This document shows, piece by piece, positions 17,478-25,320 of a stretch of 64,000 nucleotides of DNA. The notes below the pieces were generated by a model. That model was not told where the DNA came from, did not search any database, and was given only the letters and a program-made list of their open reading frames with translations. Within the stretch, counting starts at the first letter, position 1, and the number at the start of each line of letters is the position of its first letter. The DNA is from Alteromonas_E sp965248545 (lineage in GTDB: Bacteria > Pseudomonadota > Gammaproteobacteria > Enterobacterales > Alteromonadaceae), in contig OZ252110.1 in NCBI GenBank assembly GCA_965248545.1, positions 3,038,001 to 3,102,000 of the forward strand, written 5' to 3'. The translations under genes and the position numbers were made by a program.

Positions 17478-17501
17478 TCCCTACATCGGGTTTATCTGAG
17501 C

Positions 17502-18302
17502 TTATTCGCTCAAAAGTGCTGCTAACATGGCACGAACTTCTGTCGCTTCAAAAGGTTTGTCGCACAGCGCATTAACCCCTGTTTGCTGAATATTGGTCAT
17601 ATGAGCGCTATCGGCCGACTCAGACGTAACCATTATGATTGGAATGTGCGCAGTTTCTGGATTAAAACGAATAAACTCAGAAAGTTCACGACCATCCATT
17701 TCGGGCATGTTGTAATCGGTTACGACTAAGTCGAAGGATTCATCTTTCAAAAATGTGAGTGCTAAAGCGCCGTTTTCTGCTTCGCGGATTTTGCGCAGTC
17801 CCATACCTTCTAGGACACGGCGAATATGATTTCTCGCCAACCGACTGTCATCGACTAACAACACTCTTACTTCATGGATATCGAATAGCTCCAAGTCGAG
17901 TTCATCAGTATTTATTAGGTCTAAACTTGCATTTAAGGCTCTGGACAAATGCAGTGGCTCAAAAGGTTTGGGCAGGATAGCGGCAACACCCGCTTGTTTG
18001 AATTGTTCTAATTTGGCAAGTCTGTTTTCACTGGATACTAACATAAAGGGGGTTGCGGCCAGTGTTGCGTCTTCTTTAATCGACTTCAATAAATCTAAGC
18101 CTGTACCATCTTCGAAATACATCGCGCTGACAACTAAATCAGCAGGGTGGTTTTTTAATGCCGCGGCGGCTTCCGCAACGGTCGATACCGCATCAATTTC
18201 CTTCACTTTCTCTTTGAGAAGCAGGGTTGTAATGATTTTGCGTTGCGTGTCTGATGGCTCGACAAGTAAGATATTGAGGTCGGAGAGTAACAGCTTTTCC
18301 AT
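17502..18302 (-). CDS. Double receiver-domain response regulator, first domain degenerate
   Basis: A 266-residue protein of two CheY-like receiver domains and no output domain. The second (about 144-266) is complete: acidic pocket LLVDDSR, phosphoacceptor D196 in VVTDYNMPEMDG, VTSES and the conserved Lys in DKPF. The first (about 8-128) has lost the key residues: VEPSD replaces the DD pocket and the acceptor position is Ala60 (VVSAMYFEDG), though LVSSE and PKPF remain. The first domain is therefore probably a non-phosphorylated binding or dimer module. Such proteins may act as phosphate sinks or interact with kinases. It lies upstream of the STAS/PP2C module but on the other strand. Confidence 0.85.
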   Translation of the reverse strand: MEKLLLSDLNILLVEPSDTQRKIITTLLLKEKVKEIDAVSTVAEAAAALKNHPADLVVSAMYFEDGTGLDLLKSIKEDATLAATPFMLVSSENRLAKLEQFKQAGVAAILPKPFEPLHLSRALNASLDLINTDELDLELFDIHEVRVLLVDDSRLARNHIRRVLEGMGLRKIREAENGALALTFLKDESFDLVVTDYNMPEMDGRELSEFIRFNPETAHIPIIMVTSESADSAHMTNIQQTGVNALCDKPFEATEVRAMLAALLSE

Positions 18303-18386
18303 ACAAATCTCGAATAGTTATGCGCTCAGATGAGCAAGTTGTATAAACAATAAGGGGTGACAGGTGAAGCACAGTGTCGACCGTGT

Positions 18387-18710
18387 TTAACCACCTGCTA
18401 GTTTCACAGTGTAGCCTTTTTTTTGTAATTCGGCTTGTAACTTCTCCCTAACATCGCCTTGAATCTCAATGTTGAAGTCTTTCACGGCTCCACCACAACC
18501 ACATTTTTTCTTTAACTCAGAGCAGAGGGTTTTAAGCTCAGTCTCGGCTAGGCCAAGCCCTTTGATGATCGAAACACCTTTGCCTTTTCTGCCTTTAGTT
18601 TCGCGATGAATGCGCACAATTCCGTCGCTTGGTTGAGGCGCCTGAGCTTGAGCTTTAGGTTGGGTAATGCGGCCACCGTCAGTAGAGTAAACTAGGTTGT
18701 TTGATGACAT
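18387..18710 (-). CDS. yciH: SUI1/eIF1-family translation factor YciH
   Basis: A 107-residue protein with the SUI1 fold: IVRIHRETKGRKGKGVSIIK, then LKKKCGCGGAVKDFNIEIQG and QAELQKKGYTVKLAGG at the end. Length and motifs match E. coli YciH (108 residues), a homologue of eukaryotic initiation factor 1 that can influence start-site fidelity in vitro. It has its own ATG at 18710 and lies 85 bases upstream of the double-receiver gene on the same strand; a shared transcript is possible but not shown. It is divergent from the STAS-domain gene. Confidence 0.93.
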   Translation of the reverse strand: MSSNNLVYSTDGGRITQPKAQAQAPQPSDGIVRIHRETKGRKGKGVSIIKGLGLAETELKTLCSELKKKCGCGGAVKDFNIEIQGDVREKLQAELQKKGYTVKLAGG

Positions 18711-18834
18711 TGGAAGATGATCCTGAGAAATTTAACAATCGTAACGATTAATAATTAAAACAAAGCTTGAAATACAGTGCTAGACTAGTTTCAATTTAAT
18801 CATACAGATCATTGTGAGTGAGAGTTAGTAAATT

Positions 18835-19140
18835 ATGGGATTGGAAGCGCAGTTGTCTGCAGATCAGGCGTCTTTGACGATTAAAATGGATGATAAGTTT
18901 GATTTTGGCAAAGTTCAGGATTTCAGAAATGCTTATACTGGTATTCCTGATACCGTGCGCTCAATTGAGGTGGACTTGAGTGAAACTGAGTATATGGACA
19001 GCTCCGCGTTGGGTATGTTGCTAAACATGCAAAAAGTGATGAAAGACACGGTAGAGCATTATTCGATCACACATTGCCGCCCGCAAGTGCTTAAAATACT
19101 AACCATCAGTCGTTTTGATAAGAAGTTCACGATTAAATAG
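18835..19140 (+). CDS. STAS-domain anti-anti-sigma factor (HsbA/SpoIIAA-like)
   Basis: A 101-residue single STAS domain. The segment SETEYMDSSALGMLLNMQK contains the DSS.LG motif (55-60) whose Ser is phosphorylated by anti-sigma kinases in SpoIIAA, RsbV and HsbA. It is followed after 12 bases by a receiver-PP2C-HATPase protein on the same strand that should control that phosphorylation. In Pseudomonas the equivalent HsbA switches between FlgM and a diguanylate cyclase; here the partner is unknown. The protein is soluble and complete. Confidence 0.88.
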   Translation: MGLEAQLSADQASLTIKMDDKFDFGKVQDFRNAYTGIPDTVRSIEVDLSETEYMDSSALGMLLNMQKVMKDTVEHYSITHCRPQVLKILTISRFDKKFTIK

Positions 19141-19152
19141 CGCAGTGAATCG

Positions 19153-20796
19153 ATGCGTGTTCTAGTTGTTGATGACGAGTCGATTAATCGATTCTTGCTA
19201 GTCCATATGCTCGAGGAAGAGGGGTATCTGGATATTTACGAAGCCCGAACGGGTCACGAAGCCATCATCCTAGCCGAGAAAATCAAACCCGACCTTGTAT
19301 TGTTGGACGTTGTCATGCCCGGTATGGATGGGTTTGAAGTTGCTCAACGTTTGAAGTCAGCCAACGACGACAATTACTTGCCGATAATTTTCATTACCAG
19401 TCTTGATGAACGCGACACAGTTGTCCGCTGTCTGGATGTTGGCGGGGATGATTTTGTTTCCAAACCGTTTGATAAGACGGTGATGCTAGCCAAAGTGAAA
19501 GCCCATCTGCGGACCCGAGAGCTAAGTAAAAAAATCAGCCATCAAAATCGCGAGTTGACCTATTTTCGCCACTCTGTTGAGCGTGAGCGAGAAATCATTG
19601 AGCATATTTTCAACAACGCCATAATCAATAATCCCGCGGTAAATAAGTTTTTCGAATACCGCAACTTTCCTGCCGATGAGTTTAGTGGTGACGTGTTTTT
19701 GTGTGAATCAAGTCCGAATGGAGGACTTTATTTCTTACTCGGTGATTTCACCGGTCATGGACTGGCGTCCGCCATCGGTGCCTTACCTGTATCAAAAGCA
19801 TTTCAAACAATGGCCAGTAAAGGTCTGTCTGTTTCAGAAATCGCCGCGACGCTCAATAACACCCTAGTTAACCTATTACCAGTCAATATGTTTTTTGCAG
19901 CGTTGATTGTCGAAGTGAATGAATCAGGTTGTCGATTTAGTGTATGGAATGGCGGCATGCCGGATATGCTGTTGCAGTCACCAGATGGCAGTTTGCACAA
20001 GCGTTTCTGCTCTCAACACATGGCCCTTGGTATTCTCGAACCTCATGAGTTTGATGATCAAGATGAAGTGTTTGAGGCAGAGCCGGGTTCGCGATTACTG
20101 GCCTATTCTGATGGCTTGATTGAATTGACCAATAGCATGGGTGAGATGCTAGGAGAACAGGCTCTGGAAGACAGCTTCATTGGCAGTGCAACGAGCAGCA
20201 TTCGTCACCTTTTAAGTACTTTACGCGACTTTATGGGGGACTCAGCACCGCATGATGACATAACCCTGACGATATTTACCTGTAAGCCGTTAAGCGAGTT
20301 ACGTCAAAACAACAAAGTATCGACACTCCCGTTTTGCGTAACGGCGGTGTTGGAACCTGAACAGTTGCGGGACGGGCAAGCGGTTCAACATTTTCTGGAT
20401 ATGATTTGCAGTCAATTGGGATTGTCTTGGATGCGCTCAGACTTGTTTACCGTGATGACCGAGCTGTATAGCAATGCACTTGAGCACGGTGTGCTCGATA
20501 TTGATTCATCAATGAAGAAAACCAGTGAAGGCTTTATCGAATATTACAATCTGCGCTCTAAAAGGTTAGCCGAATTGACGTCTGGAAATATCACGATTTG
20601 CGCACAGTTTGACCCGCCAGACAGACTACTTACGATCAGCGTTTGTGATAGTGGCAAAGGCTTTGATGTAGAACAACTCAGGTCGCCGCAGCTTGATGAT
20701 AATTACGGACGTGGGTTCCCTTTGATCAAAACCTACTGCGAGACGCTCGAGTTCAATGATTCGGGTACGAAGGCAACGGTTACTTTACGGATTTAA
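19153..20796 (+). CDS. Response regulator with PP2C phosphatase and HATPase kinase domains (HsbR-like)
   Basis: A 547-residue cytoplasmic switch protein. Residues 1-122 are a receiver with phosphoacceptor Asp52 (LLDVVMPGMDG) and Lys in SKPF. A helical linker leads to a SpoIIE-type PP2C phosphatase (about 170-385, GDFTGHGLASAIGALP and the late HDDITLTIF metal site). The C-terminal part (about 405-547) is an anti-sigma-like GHKL kinase (ELYSNALEHGVL, DSGKGFD, GRGFPLIKTYC). This domain order is that of HsbR in Pseudomonas. Both the kinase and the phosphatase acting on the neighbouring STAS protein are thus in one chain, with phosphorylation of the receiver as the probable switch. Confidence 0.88.
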   Translation: MRVLVVDDESINRFLLVHMLEEEGYLDIYEARTGHEAIILAEKIKPDLVLLDVVMPGMDGFEVAQRLKSANDDNYLPIIFITSLDERDTVVRCLDVGGDDFVSKPFDKTVMLAKVKAHLRTRELSKKISHQNRELTYFRHSVEREREIIEHIFNNAIINNPAVNKFFEYRNFPADEFSGDVFLCESSPNGGLYFLLGDFTGHGLASAIGALPVSKAFQTMASKGLSVSEIAATLNNTLVNLLPVNMFFAALIVEVNESGCRFSVWNGGMPDMLLQSPDGSLHKRFCSQHMALGILEPHEFDDQDEVFEAEPGSRLLAYSDGLIELTNSMGEMLGEQALEDSFIGSATSSIRHLLSTLRDFMGDSAPHDDITLTIFTCKPLSELRQNNKVSTLPFCVTAVLEPEQLRDGQAVQHFLDMICSQLGLSWMRSDLFTVMTELYSNALEHGVLDIDSSMKKTSEGFIEYYNLRSKRLAELTSGNITICAQFDPPDRLLTISVCDSGKGFDVEQLRSPQLDDNYGRGFPLIKTYCETLEFNDSGTKATVTLRI

Positions 20797-20869
20797 AACG
20801 GCTCACATTTTCCAAAGGTGACACAAATGCACGAATCGTTGCGATGAATGTTATTGTAATTACTGTAAT

Positions 20870-20884
20870 TGAGAATTATTATCA
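20870..20884 (+). promoter_or_regulatory. Fur box of the ferric ABC transporter operon
   Basis: TGAGAATTATTATCA matches the 7-1-7 Fur consensus TGATAATNATTATCA at 13 of 14 positions. It lies 28 bases before the binding-protein start and just after a possible promoter (TTGCGA 20839-20844, 16-base spacer, TACTGT 20861-20866), a position suited to iron-dependent repression. Confidence 0.85.
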
Positions 20885-20911
20885 TCTGCAAAAAGCTAAA
20901 GGAGTAAATGA

Positions 20912-21928
20912 GTGAAATTTCGTTTTGCCGTTGTGGCATGTATTGGGTTGTTTGGTGTTTCGGAGTCTCTGCAGGCGGCAGAACTTAACGTGTATTCGGC
21001 CCGAAAAGAGGCTTTAATTAAGCCGTTGCTGGACAAATTCTCGGCAGATACAGGGGTTACAGTGAACCTCGTTACTGGGAAGGCGGATGCATTAATCACT
21101 CGGATGCAGTCTGAAGGTCAGTTTAGCCCTGCAGATGTGCTGTTAACAACTGATGCTGGCCGTTTGGTTAGAGCCAAAAGTGCTGGTTTGACGCAAGCCG
21201 CAACTGCGCCCGGGATTAATGATTTAGTCCCTGCTTTTCAACGTGATAGTGAAGACCATTGGTACGCATTAACTATGCGAGCACGGCCGATCATGTACGC
21301 GCCAGGAAAGGTGGATGTTAGTAAGATAAGCAGTATCTTGGACTTAGCGAAGCCAGAATGGAAAGGCCAAATCTGCATTCGTTCGTCGAGTAACATATAC
21401 AATCAATCTATGGTGGCGGCCTTGGCGTTGTCGATCGGAGAAGAAGCGACCGAAGCATGGGCTGAAGGAATCGTAGCCAATATGGCGAGAGCACCTAAGG
21501 GGGGAGATCGCGATCAGATCAAGGCAGTTGCCGCGGGCCAATGCACGATAGCGGTCGCGAATACCTATTATTTGGCAGGAATGCTCGATTCCGACAATGC
21601 TACAGAGCGTGAACAAGCTGGCGCAGTAAAGGTTCATTGGACTGATCAACAAGGTATAGGTGCACACGTAAACATTTCCGGTGCTGCAATTGCGAAACAT
21701 GCACCAAATGTAGAGCAAGCGAATCAGTTACTTGCATTTATGCTGACCAAAGAGAGTCAACAATGGTATGCTGAAGAAAATCATGAGTATCCTATTGTTA
21801 GCGATGTTCCGTGGAGTGAATTGATGCAGTTGTTCGGACAATTCAAAGCTCAATCGGTTGATTTGGACAAAGTCGGTGAGGGTAACGCTGACGCGCTTCG
21901 ACTAATGGATAGGGCAGGTTGGAAGTAA
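20912..21928 (+). CDS. fbpA: Ferric iron ABC transporter, periplasmic binding protein
   Basis: A 338-residue exported protein of the FbpA/FutA/HitA family. The signal peptide (VKFRFAVVACIGLFG..SLQA) is followed by ELNVYSARKEALIKPLLDKF, then typical segments LVTGKADALITRMQSEG and VLLTTDAGRLVRAK. The tyrosine pair near NTYYLAG (about residue 223) is where ferric iron is held in FbpA-type proteins. The GTG start at 20912 is set by AGGAG nine bases upstream; an out-of-frame ATG overlaps. First gene of a three-gene operon with a permease and an ATPase, behind a strong Fur box, so it is repressed when iron is plentiful. Confidence 0.93.
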   Translation: MKFRFAVVACIGLFGVSESLQAAELNVYSARKEALIKPLLDKFSADTGVTVNLVTGKADALITRMQSEGQFSPADVLLTTDAGRLVRAKSAGLTQAATAPGINDLVPAFQRDSEDHWYALTMRARPIMYAPGKVDVSKISSILDLAKPEWKGQICIRSSSNIYNQSMVAALALSIGEEATEAWAEGIVANMARAPKGGDRDQIKAVAAGQCTIAVANTYYLAGMLDSDNATEREQAGAVKVHWTDQQGIGAHVNISGAAIAKHAPNVEQANQLLAFMLTKESQQWYAEENHEYPIVSDVPWSELMQLFGQFKAQSVDLDKVGEGNADALRLMDRAGWK

Positions 21929-21935
21929 AGGCTCT

Positions 21936-23570
21936 TTGCAAATCTCGATTTTCAAATATACCCCATCTTCAGTTCATATGATTTCAGCGGCGCTTCTAGC
22001 GCCGCTGTTGATTGTTATTGGGCATTTATTTATTCCCGATGTCGAAGCGTGGCACCATCTAATCGATACAGTCTTAGCTGATTATGTGCTCAACAGTCTA
22101 GTGTTGACTGTAGGCGTTGCTCTCGGCGCTTTGTTTATTGGTACATCGACGGCATGGTTAATGACCCAATATGAGTTTTGGGGACGCGGGCCACTGCGCT
22201 TTCTGCTGTTACTACCGCTGGCAATGCCGGCTTACATTATTGCGTACACCTATACGGGAATGCTGGATGTGTCTGGTTGGGTGCAACTCATGTTGCGAGA
22301 AAGTTTGGGGTGGCAATACGGCGACTACTGGTTCCCAGATGTTCGCTCTATGCCCTTTGCTATCGGTTTGATGGCCCTAGTGCTGTATCCATATGTATAT
22401 ATGCTAGCCCGAACAGCATTTTCCGAACAAGGGGTGAAACTACGCGAAGTGTCGTTAACGATGGGATTATCAAAGTCGCAACATTTCTATCGCGTCAGTT
22501 TACCCTTGGCAAGACCCGCGCTGCTAACGGGAGCTGCTCTCGCTATGATGGAAGCGCTGGCTGACTACGGCACAGTGCAGTATTTTGGCATCAACACGTT
22601 CACTACCGGGATTTTTCGCTCTTGGTATGCCATGGGGAATCGCAGCGCAGCGACTCAGCTTGCGGGTGTCTTGTGTCTGTTTGTATTGCTTGTTTTGGTG
22701 CTAGAACAGCATGGCCGGCGACAGCTCAAGTATTATCAAAAAGTCAATGCGAGCAGCGCGCAGGAACAGCGTATTCGACTGTCTGGTTGGCGCGCAGGAG
22801 TCACGTTTCTGGTCTGTGTTATGCCCGTTTTGTTAGGGTTCTTAATTCCTTTATTGCAACTGATATATTGGGCAATAAACGTTTTTGAACTAGCCGCTAT
22901 TGATGACTTCATTAGTTTGGCATTAGGCAGTTTTTCGCTTGCAGCGGTTACGGCGCTGGTTGTGGTAACGCTGGCCGTTCTCTTTAGTCATCAATTGCGC
23001 TGGCATGCATCGTTTGCAAACCGTTGGCAAGTGCGTTTGCTGAGCTTGGGGTATGCGCTTCCCGGCATGGTGATTGCTGTTGGCGCACTGATTATGCTTG
23101 GTCAACTGGATCAGTGGTTGAATCATTTTACGTATGCCGTTTCGGGTAATTACATCGGACTGCTGTTGTCGGGCAGTCTTTTTGCGTTGGTGTTTTGTTA
23201 CAGTATTCGTTTCTTAAGCGTCGCATTGCAAAATACCGAGGCAGGTATCGCGCGAATTTCTCCTTCGATAGATGATGCGGCCCAAACACTGGGAGCGTCT
23301 CGGTGGAGAATTTTTCATCGAATACATTCGCCATTGTTGCGTGCCAGCGTACTGACAGCCGGTTTATTGGTGTTTGTTGACGTGCTTAAAGAGTTGCCTG
23401 CAACACTGGTGCTGCGCCCGTTTAATTTCAATACGCTTGCCGTTAGGACCTATGAATTGGCTTCAGATGAGCGTCTATTTGAGGCAGCATTACCTGCCTT
23501 AACCATCGTTTTGGTCGGTTTACTGCCGATAATCATCATTACTCGAACTCTCGACAAAAGGAGAACTTAG
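21936..23570 (+). CDS. fbpB: Ferric iron ABC transporter permease
   Basis: A 544-residue membrane protein with about twelve helices in two homologous halves, each with an EAA-type loop (EVSLTMGLSKSQHFYRVSLP near residue 170 and DAAQTLGASRWRIFHRIHSP near 447). This fused-permease architecture is that of FbpB/HitB/SfuB. The TTG start at 21936 has AAAGG four bases before it and is seven bases after the binding-protein stop; an ATG at 21978 is the alternative. It ends two bases before the ATPase start, so translation is coupled. Confidence 0.93.
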   Translation: MQISIFKYTPSSVHMISAALLAPLLIVIGHLFIPDVEAWHHLIDTVLADYVLNSLVLTVGVALGALFIGTSTAWLMTQYEFWGRGPLRFLLLLPLAMPAYIIAYTYTGMLDVSGWVQLMLRESLGWQYGDYWFPDVRSMPFAIGLMALVLYPYVYMLARTAFSEQGVKLREVSLTMGLSKSQHFYRVSLPLARPALLTGAALAMMEALADYGTVQYFGINTFTTGIFRSWYAMGNRSAATQLAGVLCLFVLLVLVLEQHGRRQLKYYQKVNASSAQEQRIRLSGWRAGVTFLVCVMPVLLGFLIPLLQLIYWAINVFELAAIDDFISLALGSFSLAAVTALVVVTLAVLFSHQLRWHASFANRWQVRLLSLGYALPGMVIAVGALIMLGQLDQWLNHFTYAVSGNYIGLLLSGSLFALVFCYSIRFLSVALQNTEAGIARISPSIDDAAQTLGASRWRIFHRIHSPLLRASVLTAGLLVFVDVLKELPATLVLRPFNFNTLAVRTYELASDERLFEAALPALTIVLVGLLPIIIITRTLDKRRT

Positions 23571-23572
23571 CA

Positions 23573-24667
23573 GTGTTGAGCGTCAAAGGTCTTCAAGTTT
23601 GCTTCCCAGACAAGCCCAATGTGCCGATTTTTAGTGATATAAATCTTCACTTGGCGAAAGGGGAAATAGGCTGTTTACTCGGACCGTCTGGTTGTGGCAA
23701 AACGACGCTGTTAAGAACGATTGCAGGATTTGTTTCACCGACGCAAGGCAGCATCAATTTGAATCAACAGACCGTTTCATCTGAGCATGAAATGCTGTCT
23801 GTTTCGGCGCGCAGTGTCGGTATGGTTTTTCAAGATTTTGCTCTATTCCCCCATTTGACCGTAGCTGAAAACATAGCATTTGGACTTGCTGATCTAGACA
23901 AGGGGGAGCAGCAACGGCGAGTAACTGAGTACGCTAACTTGGTTGAGTTAACGCCCTGGTTGGACGTTTATCCCCACCAGCTTTCGGGTGGGCAACAGCA
24001 GCGCGTTGCGCTGGCTCGCGCACTGGCTCCAAAGCCGTCATTGATTCTGCTGGATGAACCCTTCTCGAGCCTGGATGTTGCGCTTCGCGAACAACTCGCT
24101 ATTGAAATTCGGCGTTTGCTCAAATCTGTCGATGCGACGGCAATTATAGTGACTCACGACCAGCAAGAGGCGTTTGCCGTAGCCGACAAAATAGCGGTTA
24201 TGGAGGCTGGAAAGCTGCACCAATACGGGACTGCAAACGAACTATATCATCAACCTCAAACCCGATTCGTAGCGTCTTTTATTGGAGAGGGAATATTTAT
24301 CCCTGCCACGTGCCTAGCGATCGCAGATAGCGATACGCCGGCGTCAAGAAACAGATTTCAAACTGCACTTGGCGAACTTTCTCAAGGGCAGGTCTTTATA
24401 GGTCAAGATGTAAATTTAACCCCTAATGGTAGTTATCAACTCTTAGTTAGACCGGACGATATTTTGCATGACGATGCGAGTGAGGTGACAGCGACTATAT
24501 TAGATAAACGCTTTCGAGGTGCAAACATCCTGTACTCTCTAGTCATTAATGATGTCGGCGCTGAGCTAATGCTGCTCTGCTTGGCTGCAAGTCACCATGA
24601 CCATAGAATTGGTGAGACGTTTGGCATTCGTCTCGAGATTGATCATTTGGTGCTCTTCCCAGATTAA
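23573..24667 (+). CDS. fbpC: Ferric iron ABC transporter ATP-binding protein
   Basis: A 364-residue ABC ATPase. Walker A is GPSGCGKTT, signature LSGGQQQRVALARAL, Walker B LILLDEPFSSLD, switch His in VTHDQQEA. The C-terminal third (from about 240) is the regulatory extension seen in FbpC and other importer ATPases (TOBE-like). The GTG start at 23573 follows the permease stop by two bases. With fbpA and fbpB it forms a complete ferric importer in the inner membrane under predicted Fur control. Confidence 0.93.
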   Translation: MLSVKGLQVCFPDKPNVPIFSDINLHLAKGEIGCLLGPSGCGKTTLLRTIAGFVSPTQGSINLNQQTVSSEHEMLSVSARSVGMVFQDFALFPHLTVAENIAFGLADLDKGEQQRRVTEYANLVELTPWLDVYPHQLSGGQQQRVALARALAPKPSLILLDEPFSSLDVALREQLAIEIRRLLKSVDATAIIVTHDQQEAFAVADKIAVMEAGKLHQYGTANELYHQPQTRFVASFIGEGIFIPATCLAIADSDTPASRNRFQTALGELSQGQVFIGQDVNLTPNGSYQLLVRPDDILHDDASEVTATILDKRFRGANILYSLVINDVGAELMLLCLAASHHDHRIGETFGIRLEIDHLVLFPD

Positions 24668-24877
24668 ACGTCGGTTCCTCACGCTTTAAGGCAGAAAAAC
24701 GTAGTCTTGTCTAAATCTTCTGCGGTGACGGCTTGAGTATGTATACTGTAAACATGGCTTTTCTCAAACTTGGCGTTTTTTATTTAACGTATGGGTTTGC
24801 AGAAGGACTCAAATCGCCTAAAATTCAAACTGTTTGGTGGTCTGAGTCATCAACTCAGCGTGGTGCAGACTATTCCT

Positions 24878-25318
24878 ATGATAAATTCTCTTCTTGATAT
24901 ATTTAAGCGTAAACCGGATTTACCGCTCGATGACGAACACACACTTGAGTTAGCTGTCGCAGCACTCATGTTTGAGGTCGTCCGCTCAGATAGCGTTATC
25001 GATGAAGAGGAACAGCGAGCAGTAGAAATTGCACTTAGGTCTACGTTTGAACTGTCCGACGAAGAATTGAATCAATTGATATCTGATGGCGAGCATCACG
25101 CAGAGCACGCGGTTGATATGGTTCAATTCACGCGCCAGCTCAATGAGCACTTTGATCTTGAGCAGCGCGCAGACATTATTCAAAAAATGTGGTCGGTCGC
25201 CTTTGCTGACAACCATTTAGATAAACACGAGGAGCACATTATCCGGAGAGTCAGCGATTTGCTACACGTGCCTCATAGCTTGTATATCCAAGCAAAATTG
25301 AAGGCTGGCGAACGATAA
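24878..25318 (+). CDS. TerB-like cytoplasmic protein
   Basis: A 146-residue, mostly helical acidic protein with the TerB/DjlA-N-type fold: ELAVAALMFEVVRSDSVIDE, then EEQRAVEIALRSTF and ADNHLDKHEEHIIRRVSDLL. The paired acidic segments SDSVIDEEE and ADNHLDKHEE are the conserved metal-binding-like sites of the family. The open frame starts at 24791, but the ATG at 24878 gives the usual family length. The function is unknown; TerB itself is linked to tellurite resistance, while this type is a stand-alone protein. The stop is two bases before the ATG of the GGDEF-EAL gene, suggesting an operon. Confidence 0.75.
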   Translation: MINSLLDIFKRKPDLPLDDEHTLELAVAALMFEVVRSDSVIDEEEQRAVEIALRSTFELSDEELNQLISDGEHHAEHAVDMVQFTRQLNEHFDLEQRADIIQKMWSVAFADNHLDKHEEHIIRRVSDLLHVPHSLYIQAKLKAGER

Positions 25319-25320
25319 CC

